From positions 518,631 to 582,630 of the forward strand of contig NZ_SMAG01000002.1 of NCBI RefSeq assembly GCF_004341825.1: a stretch of DNA of 64,000 nucleotides, read 5' to 3'. A program made the translations under genes and the position numbers. A model generated the notes under the pieces. The model was not told the DNA's origin and made no database searches. It worked only from the letters and a program-made list of their open reading frames with translations. This document shows positions 19,383 through 27,794 of the stretch, one piece after another (position 1 is the stretch's first letter; each line of letters starts with the position of its first letter). Source of the stretch: Hazenella coriacea. GTDB taxonomy: Bacteria; Bacillota; Bacilli; Thermoactinomycetales; Thermoactinomycetaceae.

Positions 19383-20801
19383 ATGGTAGTTGGAGATTTA
19401 GCACAAGAGATAGATGTACTCGTCATCGGTGCTGGACCGGGCGGGTATGTAGCCGCAATCCGTGCTGCTCAATTAGGTCGTCATGTGACCATTGTAGATA
19501 AAGACACTGTAGGTGGAGTTTGCCTAAACCGAGGATGTATTCCTTCTAAAGCGATCATTAGTGCATCTGAGCGGTTGATGCAAATCAAAGAGGCCAATGA
19601 GATGGGGATCTCAACAGGTGATGTCTCTGTTGATATGCCTCAATTGATCAATTGGAAAAATGGTGTAGTCAAGAAATTAACGAATGGCGTAAAAACGCTA
19701 CTTAAAGGAAATAAGATCGACATTTTATCGGGAGAAGCGTTTTTCAGCGGAACGAATAGTGTACGTATTTCTAACGATGAAACGAGCCAAACTTATAAAT
19801 TTAAAGATGTAATCATTGCTTCGGGTTCTAGACCAGCTCAATTAAAAGTTCTTCCTTTTGATGGAGAGCGGATTCTTTCTTCTACAGAAGCTCTTAACCT
19901 CCAAGAAGTTCCTAAGAAATTAGTTGTGGTAGGTGGAGGATATATTGGTTTGGAACTAGGTACGGCTTACGCTAAACTTGGAGCCGAAGTAACCATTTTA
20001 GAAGGAACCAAAACGCTCCTCCCAGGAACAGACCCGATGCTAACCAAAATGGTCACTCGGAAGTTGAAAAAATTAGGAGTCACAGTTGTTACTGAAGCTA
20101 TGGTTCAAGGTGGAGAAAACAAAGGTGATGGAGTGACCATCCAAGCAACTATTGAAGGTGAAGCCAAAGAGTTTGATGCGGATTATTGCTTAGTTTCTGT
20201 TGGACGAACACCTAATACAGATGAGATGGGTCTTGACTTGATTGATCTGGAGCTGGATGAGCGTGGATTTATCAAAGTAGATCACCAATGCCGAACCAAT
20301 ATCGATCATGTTTTTGCAATTGGAGATTGCGCAGGTGGAGCATTACTCGCTCATAAAGCGAGCTATGAAGCAAAAGTAGCAGCTGAAGTTGTATGTGGGC
20401 AAAATAGTGTGATTGATTATCAGGCAATGCCATTTGTTATTTTTAGTGACCCTGAAATTGCTTATACAGGATTGACGGAGGAGCAAGCGAAAGCTGAAGG
20501 ATATCAACCGATTACCAGCCGTTTTGCCTTCCAAGCGAATGGTCGTGCACTTTCGATGAATCAGACAGATGGATTTGTGCAAGTTGTGGCTGATGAGGAA
20601 ACTAAACAACTGTTAGGTGTACAAATCGTAGGACCTGAAGCATCCACTCTGATTGCTGAAGCTGTTTTTGCAATCGAAATGGGTGCCAATGCAGAAGATT
20701 TATCCTTAACTATTCATGCACATCCAACACTTCCTGAAACATTGATGGAAGCTGCTGAAGGTGTTTATGGTCAGGCCATTCATATGGTAAATAGAAAATA
20801 A
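19383..20801 (+). CDS. pdhD: Dihydrolipoyl dehydrogenase (E3)
   Basis: This 472-residue FAD/NAD disulfide oxidoreductase re-oxidises dihydrolipoyl groups. Motifs: N-terminal FAD site GAGPGGYVAAIRAAQ, redox-active C47-LNRG-C52, NAD site GGGYIGLELG, second FAD motif FAIGDCAGGALLAHKA, and the catalytic His-Glu of HAHPTLPETLMEA. It is the last gene of pdhABCD and is followed by a strong terminator. The second 2-oxoacid dehydrogenase cluster (53250-56545) has no E3 gene, so this protein may serve it too. Confidence 0.97.
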   Translation: MVVGDLAQEIDVLVIGAGPGGYVAAIRAAQLGRHVTIVDKDTVGGVCLNRGCIPSKAIISASERLMQIKEANEMGISTGDVSVDMPQLINWKNGVVKKLTNGVKTLLKGNKIDILSGEAFFSGTNSVRISNDETSQTYKFKDVIIASGSRPAQLKVLPFDGERILSSTEALNLQEVPKKLVVVGGGYIGLELGTAYAKLGAEVTILEGTKTLLPGTDPMLTKMVTRKLKKLGVTVVTEAMVQGGENKGDGVTIQATIEGEAKEFDADYCLVSVGRTPNTDEMGLDLIDLELDERGFIKVDHQCRTNIDHVFAIGDCAGGALLAHKASYEAKVAAEVVCGQNSVIDYQAMPFVIFSDPEIAYTGLTEEQAKAEGYQPITSRFAFQANGRALSMNQTDGFVQVVADEETKQLLGVQIVGPEASTLIAEAVFAIEMGANAEDLSLTIHAHPTLPETLMEAAEGVYGQAIHMVNRK

Positions 20802-20815
20802 TGATTGTAATATAC

Positions 20816-20850
20816 AAAAACTTCGAGGTTCCATACCTCGAAGTTTTTTG
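20816..20850 (+). terminator. Intrinsic terminator of the pdh operon
   Basis: A 14-bp perfect stem (20816-20829 with 20835-20848) with a 5-nt loop and T6. Confidence 0.9.
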
Positions 20851-20989
20851 TTCAGGAAAAAACAGTAAAAAGTACGACTGAAAAGGAGGATTATAGAAGC
20901 TACATATGGAAGAATTAAGTCCCAGTTTCAATTGATGGGGACAACTCATTTAGAGCAAAGACAGATCATTTGAGGGGGATTTTTAATCA

Positions 20990-21487
20990 ATGAAAATGGG
21001 TGAATTAATCCCATCTCTTAAATGTTCCAATGTGAACATCGAACATGCTCAACCAGAAAAGATGACTCAACCACAGCTACAACTCCTTTTTAAAATTTTT
21101 CATAGTATTTTAGTTTATGGGAACCAAGAAAGCCCCGAAGAAAAGGAACAGATTCAGCGATACAAAAATAGTTACCTTCGCAAACGAGTTCTATGCACTT
21201 GGCGTAGAATTCGACCTCATAGGTATCCCATTGCACATGGCAAACCTCAGGAAAAAGTTCTTGCTTATCAACGGATTTTTAAAGATATGAAAGATTTAAT
21301 CATGCGTTATTTCCAAGAGGAATTTGGAGATAAGCAAATACATATGAATGCGTTTACAATTCGAGTCTTTATTTGGAACCAAGTATTGATCACAGAGAGG
21401 ATGAAGAAAGGTAAAGAAACAGGGGATTGGTCAGAACTTCTGGAGATGGTGGATCTATTAATTGAATATGAGCAGCTAGATATTTAA
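20990..21487 (+). CDS. Uncharacterised protein (165 aa)
   Basis: I do not recognise the family. The product is soluble, mostly helical by composition, with a basic middle (YLRKRVLCTWRRIRPHRYP) and an acidic C-terminus (LLEMVDLLIEYEQLDI). There is no signal peptide, metal motif or known catalytic signature. The ribosome-binding site GAGGGGG lies 9 nt before the ATG, and codon use looks like the neighbours. It is a single gene between the pdh operon and a thioesterase. Confidence 0.65.
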   Translation: MKMGELIPSLKCSNVNIEHAQPEKMTQPQLQLLFKIFHSILVYGNQESPEEKEQIQRYKNSYLRKRVLCTWRRIRPHRYPIAHGKPQEKVLAYQRIFKDMKDLIMRYFQEEFGDKQIHMNAFTIRVFIWNQVLITERMKKGKETGDWSELLEMVDLLIEYEQLDI

Positions 21488-21676
21488 CAAGAGCAAAGCT
21501 GGAGCTTAACACAACTTGACCCTGAAGCATTTTGGGTATGGCGAGTTGGGTAAGGTATAACACGATGAAACAAAAGTCTTTGAAGGTAGGTACATAGGTG
21601 GTAGTTCACAAGTAGCGAAATCGGTAAATCCATGTAATAATATAGTTGAATATCAAACGGTTAGGGGAACAGTCAG

Positions 21677-22066
21677 ATGAAAACATCTATCACCATTGAA
21701 GTGCGCCCGACCGAGATCGATGTGATGGGGCATGTCAATAATGCTAAGTATTTGGAGTATATGGAGTGGAGTCGCGAAGACTGGTATAACCGATCGGAGT
21801 TACCTTTTGACACATTTACAGAAATGGGGGTTGGGACTGTTACAGTCAATATTAATATTAATTATCGCAAAGAGGCAACATTGGGGCAAAAATTGACTGT
21901 TTCGACGGAACCGATTCGTAAAGGAAGAAGTAGCTTTGTCCTCAAGCATGAAATCTATAATGAACAAAGTGAACGAGTCGCAGATGCTGAAGTGACTAGC
22001 GTAACGATTGATTTACATAAACGGAAGTCTGTACCCCTTCCTGAACAGTTAGCGCAACAATTTTAG
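21677..22066 (+). CDS. Acyl-CoA thioesterase, hotdog fold (4HBT/YbgC-like)
   Basis: This is a 129-residue single hotdog domain. The family signature EIDVMGHVNNAKYLEYME contains the catalytic Asp and the HVNN turn, and the C-terminal half has the usual AEVTSVTIDLHKRKSVPLP. It should hydrolyse acyl-CoA (or acyl-ACP) thioesters in the cytosol as a tetramer. The substrate chain is unknown. The ribosome-binding site TTAGGGG lies about 10 nt upstream. Ends in a terminator shared with the convergent UPF0435 gene. Confidence 0.9.
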   Translation: MKTSITIEVRPTEIDVMGHVNNAKYLEYMEWSREDWYNRSELPFDTFTEMGVGTVTVNININYRKEATLGQKLTVSTEPIRKGRSSFVLKHEIYNEQSERVADAEVTSVTIDLHKRKSVPLPEQLAQQF

Positions 22067-22125
22067 GATATGTGATTAAGAATCCTCTTATTGTAAATAG
22101 GAGAGGAAATGTCACTTACCAATCT

Positions 22126-22153
22126 AGCAGGGACAAACTCTCCCTGCTTATTT
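22126..22153. terminator. Intrinsic terminator between convergent genes
   Basis: An 8-bp stem (22126-22133 with 22141-22148) and T-rich tail; the right arm overlaps the first base of the UPF0435 stop codon on the minus strand. Confidence 0.7.
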
Positions 22154-22378
22154 TTGTTTACGTAAACTACCCAACTCCTCAAGAACTCCTTCTACTTCAT
22201 ACATGGAGAGTTGGCCTTTCTTCTTTTTAACTAAGAAATAGATTTCCAGTAACTCTTCGTATTGACTTAAATGAAAATCTTCATGATTAAAAATCGCTGC
22301 ATTCACAACTTTAAGATTGGACTTTATTTCATTCACAATAAAGATCAAATTTTCTTGGCTTACATTTTCAAGATTCAT
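22148..22378 (-). CDS. yfkK: UPF0435 / DUF1128 family protein (YfkK-like)
   Basis: This 76-residue acidic helical protein matches B. subtilis YfkK in length and pattern (QENLIFIVNEIKSNLKVVN, YEELLEIYFLVKKKKGQLS, ELGSLRKQ). The start at 22378 has AGAGAGG 9 nt upstream; other in-frame ATGs (22387, 22405) overlap or precede the site. Function unknown. Confidence 0.82.
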   Translation of the reverse strand: MNLENVSQENLIFIVNEIKSNLKVVNAAIFNHEDFHLSQYEELLEIYFLVKKKKGQLSMYEVEGVLEELGSLRKQK

Positions 22379-22626
22379 GATGCTCATCCTCTCTGGAAAG
22401 TACAAGTCTATATGACCGTTGTATTTTTTAAAACATCATCTAAAGGTGAATCGCAGGTTTTTGCTATGGAAATAAAGAATCATCTCTACTTAGTTTAATC
22501 GAAGAGAGACTAAAAACCCAGAGAATGTTTAATTTAACGTCTCGACTTGAGTAAAACACCTTGAATTAGCCTGTTATTAAGAATGCTCATATAATAAAGT
22601 TAACTTTAAGAAAGGTGTGAAGGTCA

Positions 22627-23031
22627 TTGTCTCAGTCCATATATCCGCAATTGTATGTTGATTTTTTGTATTACTTTAATCATGAAAATGATTATTATGA
22701 ATGCCATGAAGTGTTGGAGGAATGGTGGTTAGAAGAAGGTCGAGATCGAGTGATTCAAGGCTTACTACAAGTGGCTGTTGGAATCTATCATTTTCAAAAT
22801 GGGAATCAGGGTGGTGCGAAAAAGATGTGGGTCGCCGCTCTAGAAAAAATGAGCGAATGGGAGCAGCCGCTCTGGTTTGGAATAGATCTGGAACAAGTAA
22901 AAATGGATACAGAAAGAGTCCTCCAACGATTGACTTTAGGGCAAGAAATCAACCCCTTTCAAGTTCGAATTGAAGATCCAGAATTACACCAACTCGTGAC
23001 AAAGAGGAAGGAGCAAAAAGATCAGGGATGA
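22627..23031 (+). CDS. DUF309 family protein
   Basis: This 134-residue helical protein has the DUF309 hallmark YYECHEVLEEWW near residues 22-33, followed by VIQGLLQVAVGIYHFQNGNQGGA. The conserved His, Glu and Trp suggest a ligand or metal pocket, but no function is established. The start is TTG at 22627, about 9 nt after AAAGGTG; no better start is in frame. Confidence 0.85.
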   Translation: MSQSIYPQLYVDFLYYFNHENDYYECHEVLEEWWLEEGRDRVIQGLLQVAVGIYHFQNGNQGGAKKMWVAALEKMSEWEQPLWFGIDLEQVKMDTERVLQRLTLGQEINPFQVRIEDPELHQLVTKRKEQKDQG

Positions 23032-23156
23032 ATGTTAATCTTAGAAGTGATCATACACATGCCTGACCTTCTAGACATCTGCTCCATTGTGAAAACGAAT
23101 ATAAACTTACTTCTAATATTATGTATAAAAGTCACTTGTTTCAGAAGTGTTCCATT

Positions 23157-23729
23157 TTACTCATGCCAGATTTTCAACTTTAAAATCGCCAAGCATTCGC
23201 GCGCTTTATGATAGGGCATAAAGAGTACTGTCGAATGTGTTGGAGCAGGAGTAGCTGATATTCCCGCTCGATGTGCATATTCAAGTGCGCGATACATATG
23301 GTAATCATGCGTGACTAGAACCACATCATGAATTTGTTGTGCTTCAAGAAGTTTAGCTGAATGTGCGAGGTTTTCTTGTGTATTATGGGAACCTGTTTCT
23401 AAAATCAGATCTTCTTCAGATACTCCCTTTGAAACTAAGTAATTTTTCATTCCCTCTGCCTCAGTGATTCCATCGTTTCCGAGCCCTCCAGATAGGATGA
23501 GTATATCAACTGTTTGGTTTTGATAGAGTACAAGAGCCGTATTGAGTCGTTCTTTTAAGGCTGGGCTTGGCTCATCATCCCATAAGGCTGCGCCAAGTAC
23601 AATGGCTGCTTGGTGATGTTTGGAATCAGGCATCAGATCATCATAACGTGAGGTAAGACTCCAAAAGGTAATCAAGATAATTAGCAGACCAATCACAGGG
23701 ATTGAACCGATGATTAACCATTGTTTCAT
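23157..23729 (-). CDS. YdcF/SanA/ElyC family membrane protein (DUF218)
   Basis: The product is 190 residues. An N-terminal membrane segment (about residues 5-25) precedes a DUF218 domain: AAIVLGAALWDDEPSPALKERL, ILSGGLGNDGITEAEGM, ETGSHNTQENLAHS and VVLVTHDYHMYRA. Relatives act in envelope integrity or undecaprenyl-phosphate handling, but no reaction is settled. The start at 23729 is set by TGGAG about 9 nt upstream. It lies downstream of, and on the same strand as, the HTH/nucleotidyltransferase pair (22 nt gap). Confidence 0.85.
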   Translation of the reverse strand: MKQWLIIGSIPVIGLLIILITFWSLTSRYDDLMPDSKHHQAAIVLGAALWDDEPSPALKERLNTALVLYQNQTVDILILSGGLGNDGITEAEGMKNYLVSKGVSEEDLILETGSHNTQENLAHSAKLLEAQQIHDVVLVTHDYHMYRALEYAHRAGISATPAPTHSTVLFMPYHKARECLAILKLKIWHE

Positions 23730-23751
23730 AGGCATCAACTCCAAATATATT

Positions 23752-24189
23752 TTAACCCGAAATCTTTTGTACTTCGGCAGGGATGATTTGTAGCTGAATC
23801 TCTAAAGCTTCCAATACTTGACGAATTTTTTCCATACTCGCTCCACTATACTCATGGCGTTCATCTCGGGAAATTTGTGGTTGTGTAACCCCTAACCTTT
23901 TGGCGAGCTCTGCTTGAGAGAAGCCACGGAAGATTCTAAAAGCGATGAGCTGTTTACCAATCTTGTCAAACGTACAGGTCATATCAAACTCTCCAGATTT
24001 ATAACGCTCATACTCTGTAACTTCTGAGACCATACGCTGTTGAAAGTGACGAGCGGGTGCCAGTCCTAGTTCGATTTGATCAGCGGTTAATCCCATTTGT
24101 TTCAATACTTCTCTTTGTTCATTTAAAATTTTCTCGTGATTTTCAATTTCTTTTTTGCACTTTTTATATTCTTGTTCAGTTTTAATCAA
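23752..24189 (-). CDS. XRE-family HTH protein with N-terminal coiled coil (possible antitoxin)
   Basis: The product is 145 residues. Residues 1-35 form a charged coiled coil (EYKKCKKEIENHEKILNEQ), and about 80-135 form an XRE helix-turn-helix (IGKQLIAFRIFRGFSQAELAKRLGVTQPQISRDE). The arrangement resembles HigA-type antitoxins with an N-terminal dimer or neutralisation part. The start is TTG at 24189. Its ribosome-binding site AAAGGGTGA overlaps the stop codon of the upstream nucleotidyltransferase-fold gene, so the two are translationally coupled. This order (enzyme first, HTH protein second) is that of HigBA and related modules. The antitoxin role is inference. Confidence 0.75.
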   Translation of the reverse strand: MIKTEQEYKKCKKEIENHEKILNEQREVLKQMGLTADQIELGLAPARHFQQRMVSEVTEYERYKSGEFDMTCTFDKIGKQLIAFRIFRGFSQAELAKRLGVTQPQISRDERHEYSGASMEKIRQVLEALEIQLQIIPAEVQKISG

Positions 24190-24196
24190 AATAAGA

Positions 24197-24733
24197 TCAC
24201 CCTTTCTTCAATTGGACAATCCCTTTTTGAATTTCGGTATCTCGATCATAGCGGAAAAACTCGTCAAATTTCATATTTTTCCCTTGGGTGTTACAGACTC
24301 CTGAGTAGGTTCCTTGACAATGGGGATAAAGTTCGATGCGATAGCGATGCCACATCTCAAGCTCATAATTTCCCCACTCATCGATCCGTTGACGATTCCA
24401 TCCCCAACAATGATATGGGTCTAACTCATTTAACTTTTGCACTAGGGTGCCATCAAAAACATCTTTCGCATCAGCGATAAAATATCCATCAATATCATTC
24501 GGTTGGTATTTGTCGGAACAGAAGGAGCCATCGATGAATACTTCTGTACACCCGACTGCCCATAGTTGATTGACTAAAATTTTTAAGTGTTCCACAAGTC
24601 GTCGCCGCCATCGCTCGTCCCATGGGAGTAGAGAATAGGGTTCTCCCTTGACTAAAATAGAATCGCAAAGCTCAGTAAACGTCATGGGATAAGTCCCAGG
24701 ATCTAAAAAGCCAAAATCATTAAATCTATCCAA
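24197..24733 (-). CDS. DUF6932-like nucleotidyltransferase-fold protein (possible toxin partner)
   Basis: The product is 178 residues. The segment IDGSFCSDKYQPNDIDGYF has the minimal nucleotidyltransferase signature: GS, then D-x-D after about ten residues. YRIELYPHC could supply the third acidic residue. This resembles DUF6932 proteins. The start is TTG at 24733, 9 nt after a perfect AGGAGG, with a TATAAT box (24756-24751 on the minus strand) right upstream, so the leader is very short. It forms a two-gene unit with the HTH gene (7-nt gap). Such pairs can be toxin-antitoxin or modification systems; activity is unproven. Confidence 0.7.
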   Translation of the reverse strand: MDRFNDFGFLDPGTYPMTFTELCDSILVKGEPYSLLPWDERWRRRLVEHLKILVNQLWAVGCTEVFIDGSFCSDKYQPNDIDGYFIADAKDVFDGTLVQKLNELDPYHCWGWNRQRIDEWGNYELEMWHRYRIELYPHCQGTYSGVCNTQGKNMKFDEFFRYDRDTEIQKGIVQLKKG

Positions 24734-25078
24734 TTATTATTGCCTCCTACATTATATCATATGCAAAAATTCGGGAGTGATGAATTGCTATATATAACAA
24801 AAATGTTAAATGTACTACGTTTGTTTAGTTGTTTCTCTGCGGTGCAATTCACACTACAAATAATATTATAACTTTGGGATGAAATCTGTGGAGATCAGAA
24901 CAAAATCGGAATGAAGAGGATTTTTCCTACTGCCTTGTTCGAGCATGAGAAATGGTATAAACTAAATCTGGTTGAGCGAAAAACTCACCATTTAAATGGT
25001 GATGTAGTTCACTTGTAAATAAGCTAATAAGCTTGGTTCAGGTATGCGGCATATTTTTTCTAATAGGGGGACAATTAC
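24734..25078. other. 345-bp divergent intergenic region with an 18-bp palindrome
   Basis: This region includes the promoter of the HTH operon at the left and the tpx leader at the right. The perfect palindrome TCACCATTTAAATGGTGA (24985-25002) lies 77 nt before tpx and downstream of a possible TATAAA (24956-24961), in a good position for an operator or leader hairpin. Confidence 0.5.
24985..25002. promoter_or_regulatory. 18-bp perfect palindrome upstream of tpx
   Basis: TCACCATTTAAATGGTGA reads the same on both strands. It is the only such long uninterrupted palindrome I noticed in this region; the binding protein is unknown. Confidence 0.45.
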
Positions 25079-25600
25079 ATGGCACAAGAACGTCAAGGAG
25101 CCATTACTTTTAAAGGAAATCCTGTCACTTTAATCGGTCCAGAGATTAAAGTGGGGGATCAAGCACCCGACTTTAGTGTACTAGCTAATAATCTCTCTCC
25201 AGTCACCTTAGCGGATAGCCAAGGATCAGTACGAATCATTAGCGTGGTTCCTTCAGTAGATACTGGAGTCTGTGATATGCAAACACGTCGTTTTAACGAA
25301 GAAGCAGCTAAACTAGCAGGTGTAAAAGTTTATACTGTAAGTGTGGATCTACCTTTTGCACAGAAACGTTGGTGTGGAGCAGCAGGGGTAGAGAATTTAG
25401 AGACCCTTTCTGACCATCGGGATCTTTCCTTTGGCACAGCTTATGGTGTAGCAATAAAAGAAATGAGACTCTTAGCTCGTGCTGTTTTTGTGATCGATAA
25501 AAATGATAAAGTGGTTTATGTAGAATACGTTTCCGAAGCGACTAATCATCCAAATTATGAAGCTCCTGTATTAGCAGCACAAAAAGCTCTAGGAGCATAA
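25079..25600 (+). CDS. tpx: Thiol peroxidase (Tpx, atypical 2-Cys peroxiredoxin)
   Basis: The product is 173 residues. The peroxidatic C65 lies in [11 protein letters not shown], and the resolving C99 in KRWCGAAG, the Tpx-specific position in helix 3. It reduces peroxides with thioredoxin in the cytosol. The ribosome-binding site TAGGGGG lies 8 nt upstream. It is a single-gene unit with its own terminator. With YkuU at 1827 and a bacilliredoxin at 42806 it is one of three thiol-redox defence proteins in the window. Confidence 0.97.
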   Translation: MAQERQGAITFKGNPVTLIGPEIKVGDQAPDFSVLANNLSPVTLADSQGSVRIISVVPSVDTGVCDMQTRRFNEEAAKLAGVKVYTVSVDLPFAQKRWCGAAGVENLETLSDHRDLSFGTAYGVAIKEMRLLARAVFVIDKNDKVVYVEYVSEATNHPNYEAPVLAAQKALGA

Positions 25601-25613
25601 TTTTTACATAAAG

Positions 25614-25645
25614 AAGCCCAGTTTTTATGACTGGGCTCTTTCTTG
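25614..25645 (+). terminator. Intrinsic terminator of tpx
   Basis: An 8-bp stem (25615-25622 with 25630-25637) with CTTTCTT tail. Confidence 0.75.
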
Positions 25646-25701
25646 TACATTGAAATATTATCCTTTAAATGAATAGTAGACTTATAAAGGAGTAGAACTT
25701 T

Positions 25702-26271
25702 ATGCAATCGCGATGTTTTGTGGCGATTCCCATCCCTTTATCAATCCAAGAGTTACTAAAGGATTGGATGGATCACCACCGTTCAGTATATTCTTTTCAC
25801 AAGTGGGTTCATCCTCAAGATTTACATATTACTCTCCAGTTCTTAGGAGCGTGTACCATCCAACAAATTGAACAAGTCAAGTTAGCATTAGATCAAGTGG
25901 TCAGAGAAGAATCCTCTTTTATCATGGGCTTAGATCACTTAGGTACTTTTGGTTCACCTAAGCAGCCACGAATTTTATGGATGGGAGTAGAAGGTAATCT
26001 AGATCGATTGCATCAGATACAACAAAAAGTAATGACTACTTTAGCCCCACTCGGTTTTCCGGCTGAAGATCGCCCTTATCGACCCCATATCACTCTAGCT
26101 AAAAAGTATCAAGGGAAATCATTTTCATTGTCCCCAAACGCTGTTCCATGGACGAAACCCGCAGCGACATGTTCTTGGAAAGTTGATCACTTGGTGCTTT
26201 TTAAATCTCATCTTGGACAACTTCCCATGTATGAGCCTGTTCATTCTTTTACTTTTTATGAAGTGGATTGA
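25702..26271 (+). CDS. thpR: RNA 2',3'-cyclic phosphodiesterase (2'-5' RNA ligase family)
   Basis: This 189-residue 2H phosphoesterase has both HxTx motifs: H42-I-T44 in LHITLQFLG and H129-I-T131 in RPHITLAKK. It opens 2',3'-cyclic phosphates at RNA ends and matches Bacillus YtlP/ThpR. AAAGGAG lies upstream of the ATG. Its last 16 nt overlap the 3' end of the convergent symporter gene. Another RNA-end enzyme, RtcB (41251), is also in the window but not linked. Confidence 0.92.
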   Translation: MQSRCFVAIPIPLSIQELLKDWMDHHRSVYSFHKWVHPQDLHITLQFLGACTIQQIEQVKLALDQVVREESSFIMGLDHLGTFGSPKQPRILWMGVEGNLDRLHQIQQKVMTTLAPLGFPAEDRPYRPHITLAKKYQGKSFSLSPNAVPWTKPAATCSWKVDHLVLFKSHLGQLPMYEPVHSFTFYEVD

Positions 26272-27506
26272 GCCTTTCTTTGGATCCACTCTTTTCCTTT
26301 TAGAATCCGGGTAATTAGCATACTTGATACAGTATCTCCAGTAGAGTTAACCATCGTTGCAGGTGGATCAACCAATGTTCCTAATATGGCTAGGATCGGT
26401 AATGCTTCTGGTGGGAAACCATACATGGTCACGATTAATAGTTCCCCGATAAAGCCACCTCCAGGGACACCTGACATCACAGTTCCGCTCAATAGGGCAA
26501 TGAGAATGGCGGTTAAAAAGGTGTCGATTCCTGTGAAAGGCATTCCAAAAATCCCAAATAGGAATGATATTTTTAGGATTGCACTTAGACAAGATCCATC
26601 CATATGGATCGTTGCTCCAATAGGAATAACAATTTCACTCACTTCACGATGCACTCCAATTTTTTCTGCTGCTGCTAGATTGGGAGGAATCGTGGCCACG
26701 CTACTCCCTGTTCCTAAGGCAGTGAGAGCAGGAGCGGGAATGGCTTTCCAATAGGAGCGAAAACCTCTTTTACCTCCTGCAATCCATGCGTAAAGACTGA
26801 AAAATACAACGAAGTAGATCAGAGCGACTGGATAGTAAACAGCAACAGCTCGGGCATATGATCCAAGTAGTTCAGGGCCAAATACACCAACTAAGTTAGC
26901 AAAATAAGCCCCTAAACCGATGGGAGCAAACCACATCAGAATTTGGATGAATTTCATCATGACTTCAGATAATGCATGTAAGCCACGGGAGACTACTTTT
27001 CCTTTTTCTCCAGCCAGACTAACCGCCATCCCGAATAAAATCGCAAAAATGATTAATGCCAACATGTTTTTTCGAGAGAGCAGTTCTGTAAAGTCGGATA
27101 CCGTAACGGTTTTAACTATTTGCTCTGTCAGTTCGAGTTGTTCGACCTGTTCAGGTTTGGTCAGCTCAATCTGAACACCTTCAGACGGAGGAAATAATTT
27201 TACAGCTGTTAGCATCACGCTTGACGAGAGGAAACCTGTAATAATGAAAACCATCAACATGATTGCTAAGATTTTACCAAGTGTTTTTAAGTTGGCAATA
27301 TTAGCGACGGAGCTACTAATTGTGATAAAGACAAGCGGAACAACTACAGTAAAAATGAGATTTAGAAAAATATCACCTATCGGTTTTAAGAACTCAGCAT
27401 GGGGTCCAAGGATGACTCCTAACCCAGATCCGAGAAGGATTGCGCACAATAATAATAGTGGAAACCGATAGTTTTTCCATATATTTGATTTAGTTAACGA
27501 AGACAA
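26256..27506 (-). CDS. Dicarboxylate/amino acid:cation symporter (DAACS family)
   Basis: The product is 416 residues with about eight membrane segments and two re-entrant hairpins. HP1 has GTGSSVATIP in place of SSSTATLP; TM7 has IHMDGSC in place of the NMDGT motif of glutamate transporters; HP2 has GVPGGGFIG; TM8 has DPPATMVNSTGDTVSSML. The fold is that of GltP/GltPh, but the changed TM7 and HP1 motifs suggest a different substrate or coupling ion from glutamate carriers. A large insertion (about residues 105-130, SEGVQIELTKPEQVEQLELTE) lies between early helices. The ribosome-binding site is AAGGAGGGTG. The 3' ends of this gene and thpR overlap. Confidence 0.9.
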   Translation of the reverse strand: MSSLTKSNIWKNYRFPLLLLCAILLGSGLGVILGPHAEFLKPIGDIFLNLIFTVVVPLVFITISSSVANIANLKTLGKILAIMLMVFIITGFLSSSVMLTAVKLFPPSEGVQIELTKPEQVEQLELTEQIVKTVTVSDFTELLSRKNMLALIIFAILFGMAVSLAGEKGKVVSRGLHALSEVMMKFIQILMWFAPIGLGAYFANLVGVFGPELLGSYARAVAVYYPVALIYFVVFFSLYAWIAGGKRGFRSYWKAIPAPALTALGTGSSVATIPPNLAAAEKIGVHREVSEIVIPIGATIHMDGSCLSAILKISFLFGIFGMPFTGIDTFLTAILIALLSGTVMSGVPGGGFIGELLIVTMYGFPPEALPILAILGTLVDPPATMVNSTGDTVSSMLITRILKGKEWIQRKAQSTS

Positions 27507-27794
27507 TCGTCACCCTCCTTAGATTCACTTATTATATTACTATAAAAATTTTACTGTTTCATATAGGGAGAGCCAAATCAGAAAAAATTTTGACAGGTGT
27601 AACACATGTTTGGTTTTCTGGACTATACTAGAAGTATCTAATTCTTAGAAGTATTTCAGAATGATTACCCCACCACTTCTTAACTCCCAAATCCTTTCCC
27701 AACTTTGATCTTATTGTTTGAAAGGGATATTCAATCGACTCGATTACTTCTTTCTGCATATAGATGGAACAACATAGAAAGAGGGGCGTTACCT

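Noticed and set aside
23752..24733. Prophage or mobile island around the HTH/NTase pair
   Set aside because: No integrase, terminase, direct repeats or composition shift; flanking genes are ordinary chromosomal genes.
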